Source: Haloarcula pelagica (GTDB lineage: Archaea; Halobacteriota; Halobacteria; Halobacteriales; Haloarculaceae). Taken from it: 64,000 nucleotides of DNA. This document shows positions 36,221 to 44,563 of this stretch, one piece after another. Below the pieces are notes generated by a model. That model was not told the DNA's origin. It did no database searches and saw nothing but the letters and a program-made list of their open reading frames with translations. The number at the start of each line of letters is the position of its first letter. Position 1 is the first letter of the stretch. The position numbers and the translations under genes were made by a program. The stretch covers positions 2,108,001 to 2,172,000 of the forward strand of contig NZ_CP126161.1 in assembly GCF_030127105.1 (NCBI RefSeq). The letters run 5' to 3'.

Positions 36221-37309
36221 ATGGCCTCCGAGCCCGTGACACAGCGGCGGGGCGACCCGACGGCCGCGACCGACCCCATCATCGAGATGCGCAACGCCAG
36301 GGTCACCTACGACGACGGCGAGACGTTCGTCTTAGACGACGTGAGCATGGCCGTCGAGCGCGGCGAGGTGCTGGGCGTCGTCGGCGAGAGCGGGAGCGGG
36401 AAGTCGATGTTCGCGTCGGCGATGCTGGACGCGATCCCCGATCCCGGCCGGCTCTCGGGGGAGATCCTCTATCACAAGGACGACGGGACGACGATCGACG
36501 TGCTGGAACTCAGTGACGAGGAGCTCCGTCAGTTCCGCTGGGAGGAAGTCGCCATGGTGTTCCAGGGAGCGATGAGTTCGTTCAACCCCACGATGAAAGT
36601 CGGCGGGCACTTCGAGGAGACGCTGAAGGCCCACGACGCACACGTGACCGAGGGGATGGCGTTCGCGCGCGAACTCCTCTCTGACCTGTATCTCGACCCC
36701 GAGCGGGTGCTCGACGCGTACCCGCACGAACTCAGCGGCGGGATGCAACAGCGCGCGCTCATCGCGCTCTCGCTCGTGTTGGAACCGAACGTGCTCGTGA
36801 TGGACGAGCCGACGGCCGCGCTGGACCTGCTGATGCAGCGGTCGATCCTGATGCTCTTACAGGAACTCCAGGCGAAACACGATCTGACGATGGTGTTCAT
36901 CACCCACGACCTGCCGCTGGTGGCCGCGCTGGCCGACCGGATGGCGGTGATGTACGCCTTCGATCTGATCGAAGTCGCGCCACGCGATCGGCTCATCGGC
37001 GACTCCGGGCACCCGTACACGCGCGCGTTGCTCAACTCCACGCCGAACCTCGACGCGCCGCTCGACGAGATGACCGCGATCGAGGGCCAGAGTCCCGCGC
37101 CGATCAACGTCCCGTCGGGCTGTTCGTACGCGCCACGCTGTCCGCTCGCGACCGAGGAGTGTCGCGAGGTCGACCCCGAGTTCTCCGACACGGGCGACGG
37201 CCACAGCACGGCCTGTCACCACTGGGAGCAAGCCCGGCAGTCCATCGAGCTGAACTACGAGACGGCCGACGACGGTGAAGTCGCCGACGGTTCGGAGGAG
37301 TCCACATGA
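36221..37309 (+). CDS. ABC transporter ATPase, DppD/OppD type
   Basis: A 362-residue ATPase with Walker A GESGSGKS, Q-loop MVFQGAMSSFNP, signature LSGGMQQR, Walker B VLVMDEPTAALD and switch FITHDLPLVAAL. The C-terminal extension has the oligopeptide-transporter cysteines (CSYAPRCPLATEEC), which in some relatives bind an iron-sulfur cluster. It pairs with the DppF-type ATPase, whose start overlaps its stop by four bases. Confidence 0.93.
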   Translation: MASEPVTQRRGDPTAATDPIIEMRNARVTYDDGETFVLDDVSMAVERGEVLGVVGESGSGKSMFASAMLDAIPDPGRLSGEILYHKDDGTTIDVLELSDEELRQFRWEEVAMVFQGAMSSFNPTMKVGGHFEETLKAHDAHVTEGMAFARELLSDLYLDPERVLDAYPHELSGGMQQRALIALSLVLEPNVLVMDEPTAALDLLMQRSILMLLQELQAKHDLTMVFITHDLPLVAALADRMAVMYAFDLIEVAPRDRLIGDSGHPYTRALLNSTPNLDAPLDEMTAIEGQSPAPINVPSGCSYAPRCPLATEECREVDPEFSDTGDGHSTACHHWEQARQSIELNYETADDGEVADGSEEST

Positions 37310-38403
37310 GTACACCCGATCACACCCCCGACACGACCACACCGACCGACACACCGCTCGTCTCCCTGGAGAACGTCGAAGTCCACTTCGAGAAAGACCA
37401 GGGACTGCTCGATTTCTTCGAGGAGCCCGACACCGTCAGAGCCGTCGACGGCATCTCACTGGACATCGGTGAGAACGATGTCCTCGCGCTCGTCGGCGAG
37501 AGCGGCTGTGGGAAGTCGACGCTCGGGAAGACGGCCATCGGCCTCCAGCGCCCTACCGGCGGGACCGTCCGCTATCGCGGGCAGGATGTCTGGGCGGCCA
37601 AGGATGGTCGGGGTGAGGTCACCGTCCCGTTCGAGGAGATCCGGTCGTCGCTCCAGATCATCCACCAGGACCCGGGCAGTTCGCTGAACCCGAACCAGCG
37701 GATCGTCGAGATCCTCGCACAGCCGATCAAACTGACACACCCGGACGTTGGCCGCGGCGAGCGCCGCGAGCGTATCTACTCGCTGCTCGAACGCGTCGGG
37801 ATGAACCCGGCCGCGGACTTCGCCGACCGCTATCCCCACCAGCTCAGCGGCGGCGAGCAACAGCGTGTCGCGCTCTCGCGGGCGCTCCTGATGAACCCCG
37901 ATCTCATCCTCGCCGACGAGGCAATCAGTGCGCTGGATGTCTCCCTGCGCGTCGAGATGATGGACCTGATGCTCGACCTGCAGGCCGACTTCGACACGTC
38001 GTTCGTCTTCATCTCGCACGACCTCTCGAACGCGCGGTACTTCGCCGAGCACGGTGACGGCCGGATCGGCGTGATGTACCTCGGCGAACTGGTCGAAGTC
38101 GGCCCCGCCGAACAGCTCATCGAGGACCCCAGCCATCCCTACACGGAGGTCCTCCGGTGGGCGACGCCGGACCTCGGGCTCGGCTCGGCGGGCGCTAGCG
38201 AGCCACCCATGCGGCGGATCGACATTCCGGACCCGGTGAACCCACCGAGCGGGTGTCGGTTCCACACGCGCTGCCCGGAGGCACGCGAGGTGTGCCGGGA
38301 GTCCTGTCCCGCCCTCACGGGCGAGACCGACGGCCACCGTACCGCGTGTTTCCGCAGCCAGCCCGACCACGAGTACTGGGACAGCGCGCCGCTGGAAGAC
38401 TGA
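37306..38403 (+). CDS. ABC transporter ATPase, DppF/OppF type
   Basis: A 365-residue ATPase: Walker A GESGCGKST, Q-loop IIHQDPGSSLNP, signature LSGGEQQR, Walker B LILADEAISALD (the second position acidic pair is D-E as usual) and FISHDLSNARYF. The C-terminal cysteine segment CRFHTRCPEAREVC matches the DppF ending. Together with DppD it forms the heterodimeric motor. It is the last transporter gene of the operon; the epimerase-like gene follows after 51 bp. Confidence 0.93.
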   Translation: MSTPDHTPDTTTPTDTPLVSLENVEVHFEKDQGLLDFFEEPDTVRAVDGISLDIGENDVLALVGESGCGKSTLGKTAIGLQRPTGGTVRYRGQDVWAAKDGRGEVTVPFEEIRSSLQIIHQDPGSSLNPNQRIVEILAQPIKLTHPDVGRGERRERIYSLLERVGMNPAADFADRYPHQLSGGEQQRVALSRALLMNPDLILADEAISALDVSLRVEMMDLMLDLQADFDTSFVFISHDLSNARYFAEHGDGRIGVMYLGELVEVGPAEQLIEDPSHPYTEVLRWATPDLGLGSAGASEPPMRRIDIPDPVNPPSGCRFHTRCPEAREVCRESCPALTGETDGHRTACFRSQPDHEYWDSAPLED

Positions 38404-38454
38404 GGGCTCGCCGCTCGCCCACAGCTATACAACCCCGGCCCGCGAGGGTCGACC

Positions 38455-39462
38455 ATGCAAACGCTCATCATCGGCGGCACGGGGCTCATCAGTACGGGCA
38501 TCGCTCGGCAAGCGGACGCCGCCGGCCACGACGTGACGGTGTTCACCCGCGGGAAGACCGACGCCGCCCTCCCGGCAACAGTCGACCACGTCACCGGCGA
38601 CCGGACGGAGCGTGGGGCTCTCGAACGGGCCCGCGAGACGGTCGCACCCGACTGCGTGATCGATATGGTCGGCTTCGCGCCGGCGGAGATCGAGACAGCG
38701 ATCGACGTGTTCCGCGGCCACATCGACCAGTACGTCTTCTGTAGCACGGTCGACGTGTACCACCGGCCGGTCGAGACCATGCCGATCCGGGAACGCGCCG
38801 CCCGCGAGCCACCGGTCAGCGAGTACGGTCGGGACAAGGCGGCCTGTGAAGACCGCCTGTTCGATGCGACCCGGACCGCCGGCTTTCCGGCCACGATCAT
38901 CCGCCCGTGGCACACCTACGGCGAGGGCGGCGGGCTGATCGATACGCTCTCCAGTGACGCGTACGTCGATCGACTCCGACGCGGCAAACCGATCGTCGTC
39001 CACGGCGACGGGACCTCGGTGTGGGCACCCTGCCACCGCGACGACGTGGCCGCGGCGTTCGTCGCCGCGATCGGGAACCACGAAGCGATCGGGGAGGCCT
39101 ACCACACCACGGCGACCGAGCCGATGACGTGGAATCAGTACCACCGCCGGGCGGCGGCCGCCCTGGACGCGCCGGAGCCGGAGCTAGTCCACGTCCCGAC
39201 CGACGCGCTTCGTGAGGCGGTCCCGGACCGGGTGGCGCCACTGCTGAACCACTTCCAGTTCTCGACGGTGTTCGACACGGCGAAGGCCGAACGCGACCTG
39301 GGCTTCCAGCAGACGGTCTCGTGGGCGGAGGGTGTCGAACGCACCGTCGCCCGCCTCGAAGCCGACGACGCGATCGACGACTGGGACAGCGACCCCGAGT
39401 ACGACGCCGTCGTCTCGGCGTGGCGCGACGCGACCGCGGGCTTTACCGCCGCACTCCGATAG
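38455..39462 (+). CDS. NAD-dependent epimerase/dehydratase-like protein (extended SDR)
   Basis: A 335-residue protein with a Rossmann motif near the N-terminus (IIGGTGLISTGIARQ), a catalytic-type SEYGRDKAA segment (Tyr and Lys three apart), and a C-terminal domain resembling nucleotide-sugar epimerases (VWAPCHRDDVAAAFVAAIG). The glycine motif is GGTGLIS rather than GGTGFIG. It may modify sugars or nucleotide sugars. It lies after the ABC operon on the same strand and could be cotranscribed, supporting a carbohydrate role. Confidence 0.82.
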   Translation: MQTLIIGGTGLISTGIARQADAAGHDVTVFTRGKTDAALPATVDHVTGDRTERGALERARETVAPDCVIDMVGFAPAEIETAIDVFRGHIDQYVFCSTVDVYHRPVETMPIRERAAREPPVSEYGRDKAACEDRLFDATRTAGFPATIIRPWHTYGEGGGLIDTLSSDAYVDRLRRGKPIVVHGDGTSVWAPCHRDDVAAAFVAAIGNHEAIGEAYHTTATEPMTWNQYHRRAAAALDAPEPELVHVPTDALREAVPDRVAPLLNHFQFSTVFDTAKAERDLGFQQTVSWAEGVERTVARLEADDAIDDWDSDPEYDAVVSAWRDATAGFTAALR

Positions 39463-39544
39463 GTCGGCGGGCCGGCTACCGACGGTCGATGGCTCCCACC
39501 TGCCCGACCGGGACGTTAATGTAGGTCCACGCAGATGCAAACGT

Positions 39545-39778
39545 ATGGCATTCGGAAAGTACGTCCTCGACGCCGCCTGTGAGCAACGGAACCAGATTCC
39601 GCTCTTGCTCGCCGTCGTCCTCGTGATGGGGTTCCTCCTGGCGTTCTCGTTTCTCTTCCTCCAGCCGGGAACCGCCGCCTACGTCATCGCGCTCGTCGAC
39701 CTGATACTCGTCGTCGGCTGTCTCGTCACGTTCGGTGGGACGTACTGGTACTGCACGAAACGAGCGATGGAGGAGTGA
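39545..39778 (+). CDS. Small two-helix membrane protein, unidentified
   Basis: A 77-residue protein with two membrane helices (about residues 18-38 and 44-66) after a short N-terminal MAFGKYVLDAACEQRN, and a basic then acidic C-terminus (CTKRAMEE). The ATG at 39545 lies at the natural start of this composition; the frame upstream is a shadow. The family is not recognised. It converges on the HEAT-repeat gene with one base between the two. Confidence 0.62.
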   Translation: MAFGKYVLDAACEQRNQIPLLLAVVLVMGFLLAFSFLFLQPGTAAYVIALVDLILVVGCLVTFGGTYWYCTKRAMEE

Positions 39779-39779
39779 C

Positions 39780-40679
39780 CTACGTGTCGAGGAACGCGGC
39801 CGTCTCCGCGGCGAGGGCTGCTATCTCGTCGTCGTCCGTCTCGGCGATCTCGTCGAGCGCGTCGGCGTAGCGTTCGTCGCCGAGGTGTCCGAGCGTCTGG
39901 ACGGCACGGGCCCGCAGGACGCGCTCGTCGGCGTCGAGACACGCGATCACCGTCTCCGCGACCGGATCGACCGCCCGCGGGGACTCCCGGGCGACCGCTG
40001 CGAGGATGTCCAACGCCGCTCCGCGGACGACCGGGTCTTCGGCCGTCGCGACCTCGGCGACGGTCTCGACGTGGCCGGCGAGCGCCGACGGATCGGCCTC
40101 GGCCACCGCGACGACGACGTTGGCGAAGACCTGCCGGGCGACCCGTTCGCGTTCGCGCTCTTCCTGTTCGTAGTGCTGTATCGTCCGCTGGGTGACGCTG
40201 TCCTCGACACGCGCCGCGACCGACTGGCTCTCGGTGTGATCCGGTGGCCGGACGAGCCGATCGAGCAGCGCCGCCACGACGGGTGTACAGCGGTCCGGCC
40301 GCCGCTTTGCGACAGCCCCGAGCAGCTGTGCGCCGGCGATCTGCACACCGCCGAGCGTCGAGTCGGCTAGCGCTGTCGCGTCGTCGAGAACAGGTGTGGC
40401 CGCGTCCGGATCGGCCGTCGCGACTTCGGTCAGCGCCGCGGCGGCGGCCTGGACAACGCCGGGATCGTCGTCTCGGAGGAGCCGCCCGAGCGTGTCGACG
40501 AACGCGCGAACAGCGTCGACATCGTCGGCCGCGAGCGCGGCACAGACGCGGGCGCCCCGTCGGCGGACGAGTGCACGGTCGGCTTCGAGTGCGGCCACCA
40601 CCTCCGCCGGATCGACTGACTCGGCTGTGACATCGCTCGGCGCCACTGCCTGAAGCGGTGGCTGGCTAGTACCGGACAT
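39780..40679 (-). CDS. HEAT/armadillo-like repeat protein
   Basis: A 299-residue, alanine/aspartate-rich helical protein. Repeating units such as VVQAAAAALTEVATADPD, VRGAALDILAAVARESP and RARAVQTLGHLGDERYADALDEI are HEAT-like helix pairs at roughly 35-45-residue spacing. It has no catalytic motif and no signal peptide, so it is likely a protein-protein scaffold in the cytoplasm. Neighbours give no functional clue. Confidence 0.75.
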   Translation of the reverse strand: MSGTSQPPLQAVAPSDVTAESVDPAEVVAALEADRALVRRRGARVCAALAADDVDAVRAFVDTLGRLLRDDDPGVVQAAAAALTEVATADPDAATPVLDDATALADSTLGGVQIAGAQLLGAVAKRRPDRCTPVVAALLDRLVRPPDHTESQSVAARVEDSVTQRTIQHYEQEERERERVARQVFANVVVAVAEADPSALAGHVETVAEVATAEDPVVRGAALDILAAVARESPRAVDPVAETVIACLDADERVLRARAVQTLGHLGDERYADALDEIAETDDDEIAALAAETAAFLDT

Positions 40680-41533
40680 ACGTGCCTGGTTTCGTGCAGG
40701 TGCGTAAATACGTATCGGTGCGAGCTCCCCGGACGGCCACCAGTGCGGACTGGTCGCCTGGGCGACGACACGGCGGTGTCCGCCAGTAGCGAGTCGTGCA
40801 CTGCTGAACGAGCGAATACCCTATGATCGTCGTTGTGTCATTAGTTCGTTTCTCTCCATAGAACGAGAAAACACACTACTGCGGCGGGGTAATATGGTCA
40901 GTAGGATGCTATGTCTGCGGCGACGTAATATATTCCGTACCGGTCTGTGCTCGCCTGATCACTGCCACAGTTCCGCTCGGCAGCCGTCGGTATAACGATC
41001 GTACTACTGTTATCGGTAAGCATCTGACGGAGCCCGCTGTCGTTCCCGGAGAGCGGGGTCGGCGCGGTGTTGTCGGCTGTTTCGGGAGCGAGTCACGACT
41101 GAACCCTTTCAAGACAGAAATAGATGCAATATACGTCCGGATATTTCGGATTCTATTCTCAAGAGAGTCAAAAAATATTCTCTTGGACAATATAGGTCTT
41201 GAACAGTCATAAATATCGAAAATATAGATATAAATATCATATACTGTCCTTCAAAATCCGAATTATAACACCACTATCCGATTTCTGCGACTAATTCGGG
41301 GAACAGCGGTCACCCTCTCTGACGTGGCGCGGCCCTGTCGGACCGGAGGTGTTCACGTGCACGCTCGGCGAGGAGGAGCTCTCGCTGTGGACGACGGGCG
41401 CACCGTGCTGTCGGTACCGAGATCGGTGAGGGAGCATCGATGTCTTCCGAAATTCCCAGTTAGAGCAACCAAGTCCCAGACCTACTGTCGGTATCCCGAA
41501 AGGTATTTTTCGGCGTTAACGGAACGGCCAGGC
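40680..41533. other. Long AT-rich intergenic region before the VOC gene
   Basis: About 850 bp. The stretch 41140-41260 is strongly AT-rich. GC rises again at 41310-41460, where an open frame reading VARPCRTGGVHVHARRGG might be a decayed coding remnant, but I cannot assign it. A TATA-like GGTATTTTTCGG (41501-41512) sits about 25-30 bp before the VOC start. No RNA gene or complete mobile element is seen. Confidence 0.45.
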
Positions 41534-41938
41534 ATGAATGCAAAGTGGGTCGACCACCTCAACATCCGCGTTCCAGCCGACCGTATCGACGAGTTCGTCG
41601 CACTGTACCGGGACGCGCTCGGATTCGAGATCGAACACCTCGACGACTACCGGGCCGGCGAGAAGGGATTCTTTTATCTACGAGTTACTGAGGAGTCGGT
41701 GTTCCACGTCGCTCCGACCGACTCGTTCACGGAACCGGACAACGACGCGTTCAACCACGTCGCACTCTACGTAGACGAACCCCGAGAGATGGTACGAGAG
41801 CGATTAGCGGCGAGCGAGGCGAAGATCGTCGATGTCGTCGATGAACGGCTGGGCGCGACGGGAGCGTTCCCGTCGATATACTTCGAGGACCCGTTTGGCT
41901 ACCTTGTCGAACTGAAATCCCCGGCCATCGACGCGTAA
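41534..41938 (+). CDS. VOC (glyoxalase/bleomycin-resistance fold) family protein
   Basis: A 134-residue vicinal-oxygen-chelate protein. It opens WVDHLNIRVP with the first metal histidine, continues with FYRDALGFEIEHL-like secondary structure (ALYRDALGFE), has NHVALYV mid-way with a second histidine, and ends YFEDPFGYLVEL with the metal glutamate. This fits a metal-dependent lyase or dioxygenase, or a binding protein. The upstream extension of the frame has no family match, so ATG 41534 was chosen. It stands alone at the edge of the accessory region. Confidence 0.85.
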   Translation: MNAKWVDHLNIRVPADRIDEFVALYRDALGFEIEHLDDYRAGEKGFFYLRVTEESVFHVAPTDSFTEPDNDAFNHVALYVDEPREMVRERLAASEAKIVDVVDERLGATGAFPSIYFEDPFGYLVELKSPAIDA

Positions 41939-42062
41939 CGCCGTCCGATCAGAGACACCAGACATCCCGTCAGGTCGGCCGTCCTCTTCCAGTGTGGGAC
42001 CGCTATCGGCGTGTTGGACTGTCCCGCTCTCGACGTGGATGCGAACTGTGGACGTGAGGCCC

Positions 42063-42191
42063 CACACCGTGGCTGACAGTCGACGAGTCCCATCCTCACG
42101 CCAGCACATCGATCACCGCTGTAAGAAACTCGCTTCTTTGGGGTTGCTTGTCTATCTCGGAAACGGTGTTTACGACATCACTGAACAGGGA
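42063..42191 (+). pseudogene. Remnant of a PhiH1-repressor-like winged-helix gene
   Basis: In one frame this stretch reads HIDHRCKKLASLGLLVYLGN followed by GVYDITEQG. This is the recognition-helix-and-wing core of the haloarchaeal PhiH1-like repressor group, where HVSRRCKKLxxxGLL and LGNGVYxITxxG are diagnostic. The N-terminal helices are degraded, and the frame downstream becomes unrelated sequence, ending at 42302. No proper start codon or ribosome site is present. It is best read as a decayed repressor gene in a region already rich in remnants. Confidence 0.6.
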
Positions 42192-42304
42192 GCACACTCA
42201 GAGACCTCAGCTCCGATGACGAGTTTCTATCATCCGTTTATCGACCCCAACACGAATATCATGGATCGGCTTCTCCCACCAGTCTCAACCGGAACCTGGT
42301 AATG

Positions 42305-42393
42305 GACGAACTTTTCAACGGCGGCGGTATACCGGAGACTGGTGGCGATGACGAACTGTTACCCCCGCTGAGACCCAGTTTCTATTAATAGAT
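42305..42393. repeat. Dispersed repeat copy A
   Basis: The first of four related elements. It starts at GACGAACTTTTCA and includes the conserved core CTGGTGGCGATGACGAA, GTTACCCCCGCTGAGACCCA and the 12-bp palindrome TCTATTAATAGA. It lies five bases after the stop codon of the minus-strand Fic gene. Other copies are at 43965, 45346 and 59200, all in the same orientation. Confidence 0.85.
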
Positions 42394-42397
42394 GCTC

Positions 42398-43663
42398 CTA
42401 TCGCTCGGGTAGCTTCCATGCCTGCCCGACATCGACGAGTTCGTCGGATTCGGGCAGTTGGTTCGCAGGCCGTTCGACGATATCCATGATTTCGGCGGCT
42501 CTGAAGACGCGGTTCTGGTCGTTGCCGGTTATTTCCTCTACAACACCGTCTGTTTCGAGTGTTTCAATAGCGTTGTTTGCCGTCTGATAGACAACGTCGA
42601 TTCGTTCGCTAGCTTCACGGACGGTAAAATACGGATCCTCGAACAGTGCGAGAGAAAGACGACGGACAGATTTCGCTGCGTCCGAGTAGCGAGACTGGTA
42701 CTCTTTTCTCTTGTCGACGAGCAGTTTTGCTCGGACGAACGCCTCTTCGGCCTGCTCTCGGATTCCCCGGAGAAAAAACTGGAGCCATTCGTCCCAGGCG
42801 CCCTCTTCACTCACAGCAAGCAATCGATCTGCATACTCGGTTCGGTGTCGTTCGATATACGAACTGAGGTAGAGCATCGGGTAATGAAGGAGGCCACTCG
42901 AAACGAGCATGAGCACGACGAGTAGTCGGCCGACTCGTCCGTTCCCGTCTTTGAACGGATGGACCGTCTCGAACTGATAGTGAGCGATCGCGATGTCGAC
43001 TAGATCGGGCCACTCAGAGCCCTGCTGAACGAACCGCTCTAAATCGTCGATCAGCCCCGGAACCATGTCTGGTTTCGGCGGGACGAACCGAATCTGTGTC
43101 CCGACGCCATGTGGCCCCTGCTCTTCGATTGCAGTGTACCCCGGTCGAAATTCACCCGGTAATGGATCTTCTCCGTCCGCCCGTCCCTTGATTAGTAACT
43201 GCTCGTGGAGCGATTTGATGAGTTCCGTCGTTATACTCTGCCGTTCGATACCGGCGGTCTGGAGAAACGAGATAGCATCGTCGAGAGCAGTGATATAGTT
43301 TCGAGCTTCTCTCACATCGGCTTCGTGGTCACTCTCGACTGTCTCTCGGATCTGGAGTTCGTCGACATCGTATCGATAGAGGTCAGACACAGTCACGGCT
43401 GTCCCTTCAACCTGGGACGACTGCTCAGCTTCCTTGTAGACAAAGGAACTGAACACAGCGCCAGGATTGTCGATCTCACTGCCGAGTCCCTCTAGTCGAC
43501 CGAGAGACCACATCGCTCTCGAGACTTCCGCAACAACAGCATGCGATAGTTCCAGTGTTGGAGGAAGTTTATCCGGGAAGTACGCCTTCGAGAGATGCTC
43601 ATCGGTCCGGAGTGGCATGTACTGCCCGGGCGCAGTTGAAGGGAGATCGTATCCGTCTCTCAT
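42398..43663 (-). CDS. Fic/DOC-family AMP-transferase-like protein
   Basis: A 421-residue class II Fic protein. The catalytic motif HPFKDGNGRVGR lies at residues 235-246 with H235 complete. An N-terminal inhibitory helix motif S-x3-E-G (SSQVEG, 82-87) is present, so activity is probably self-restrained. A Fic_N domain precedes the core. The C-terminal part (about 330-400) forms a winged helix (FTVREASERIDVVYQTANNAI), suggesting autoregulation. Fic enzymes transfer AMP to protein hydroxyls. It is flanked downstream by repeat copy A and upstream by AT-rich DNA. Confidence 0.92.
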   Translation of the reverse strand: MRDGYDLPSTAPGQYMPLRTDEHLSKAYFPDKLPPTLELSHAVVAEVSRAMWSLGRLEGLGSEIDNPGAVFSSFVYKEAEQSSQVEGTAVTVSDLYRYDVDELQIRETVESDHEADVREARNYITALDDAISFLQTAGIERQSITTELIKSLHEQLLIKGRADGEDPLPGEFRPGYTAIEEQGPHGVGTQIRFVPPKPDMVPGLIDDLERFVQQGSEWPDLVDIAIAHYQFETVHPFKDGNGRVGRLLVVLMLVSSGLLHYPMLYLSSYIERHRTEYADRLLAVSEEGAWDEWLQFFLRGIREQAEEAFVRAKLLVDKRKEYQSRYSDAAKSVRRLSLALFEDPYFTVREASERIDVVYQTANNAIETLETDGVVEEITGNDQNRVFRAAEIMDIVERPANQLPESDELVDVGQAWKLPER

Positions 43664-43964
43664 TGCGCATGCTTGAACCCCGTTTGATTAAAAATTTCTG
43701 CATATTATTAGAACTGCAATCGTGATTTAGAGAGCTCATGATACTATTCTATCGAAAATTAGGATTGGCGTAGTGCTAAATCGAGACTATTGCAGTCCAA
43801 GCTGGTATCGATGGTATCAGTTCAGTCGTGTGTGGGGGAAATTGAGAATGGGATTCGGTTAGTACAGCGCATAGGCCTCCCAAAGCTACAGTTGCTTGGG
43901 CGCTTCCGTCGACTAGTAGCAGTCTCCTCACAGAACTGTTCTATTGACTTATCGGCCAGCATTC
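43664..43964. other. Intergenic region upstream of the Fic gene
   Basis: About 300 bp, AT-rich near the Fic start (likely its promoter, GATTAAAAATTT on the plus strand at 43683-43694). A hairpin-like CCCAAAGC...GCTTGGG occurs at 43880-43901. No coding sequence is recognisable. Repeat copy B follows. Confidence 0.4.
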
Positions 43965-44060
43965 GATAAACGGGTTTTTCAGCGGCGAGAGACACTCAGC
44001 AACTGGTGGCGATGACGAAATCGTTACCCCCGCTGAGACCCAGTTTCTAGTAATAGATTC
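43965..44060. repeat. Dispersed repeat copy B
   Basis: A near-complete copy: GATAAACGGGTTTTTCA, CTGGTGGCGATGACGAAA, CGTTACCCCCGCTGAGACCC and a one-mismatch palindrome TCTAGTAATAGA. It ends 14 bp from the stop codon of the minus-strand HEPN gene. An ORF runs through it, but copies differ by single-base indels, so it is not conserved as protein. Confidence 0.88.
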
Positions 44061-44074
44061 CTCAGCACAAGCGG

Positions 44075-44563
44075 CTATCCACAGAGACACTCGTGACCCT
44101 GTGAGGACCGACCCACGACGAACGCGTGGAGTTCCGTCGCAAGCGCGTACATCGTCTCCGCGCGCTCTGCTGCCGCGAGTCCATCCTGATAGTACGTCTT
44201 CGCACGGTGGTCGCGCCACAGATCTGCGAGGGCGGCCGCCATCGATTCGTCGAAGATACCGGCCGAGGCTGCCTCCCGATACACCCGTGGATGCGTCCCC
44301 GGCAGATCTTTCGGCTCCATCGTCCCGCGTTCGAGCAGTCGGAACTCGACGGTTCGCTCCATCGCCACGAACGATGCCTCGATGACGAGCGTGTAGTACC
44401 CCTGTTCCTGTAGCGCCTCCGCACCGGCGAGCAACCGACACGCCTTCCGGAGTTGGGGCAACGCGGCATCGGAAACGTCGAGGCCACGTTCGATGTCGGT
44501 CGGACGCCGGTCGAAGGCGGCCTGTGCGTCGGCGAGGAGTTGTTCGATACGCGTGCTACTCAT
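44075..44563 (-). CDS. HEPN-domain protein, putative toxin of an MNT-HEPN pair
   Basis: A 162-residue all-helical protein. It overlaps the end of the nucleotidyltransferase gene by eight bases, the classic order for MNT-HEPN toxin-antitoxin modules. The region WRDHRAKTYY (116-125) aligns by spacing with the HEPN R-x4-H-x-Y motif, with R117 and Y124 present but lysine K122 in place of histidine. In the known MntA/HepT system, the antitoxin AMPylates that tyrosine. The start at 44563 was chosen over 44602 because it matches the usual length and lies at the operon junction. Toxicity is inferred. Confidence 0.75.
   Translation of the reverse strand: MSSTRIEQLLADAQAAFDRRPTDIERGLDVSDAALPQLRKACRLLAGAEALQEQGYYTLVIEASFVAMERTVEFRLLERGTMEPKDLPGTHPRVYREAASAGIFDESMAAALADLWRDHRAKTYYQDGLAAAERAETMYALATELHAFVVGRSSQGHECLCG

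Noticed and set aside
43941-44441. A 166-codon minus-strand frame running through repeat copy B
   Set aside because: It is out of frame with the HEPN gene, and the matching stretch in copies A and C is shifted by single-base differences, so the repeat is not coding.
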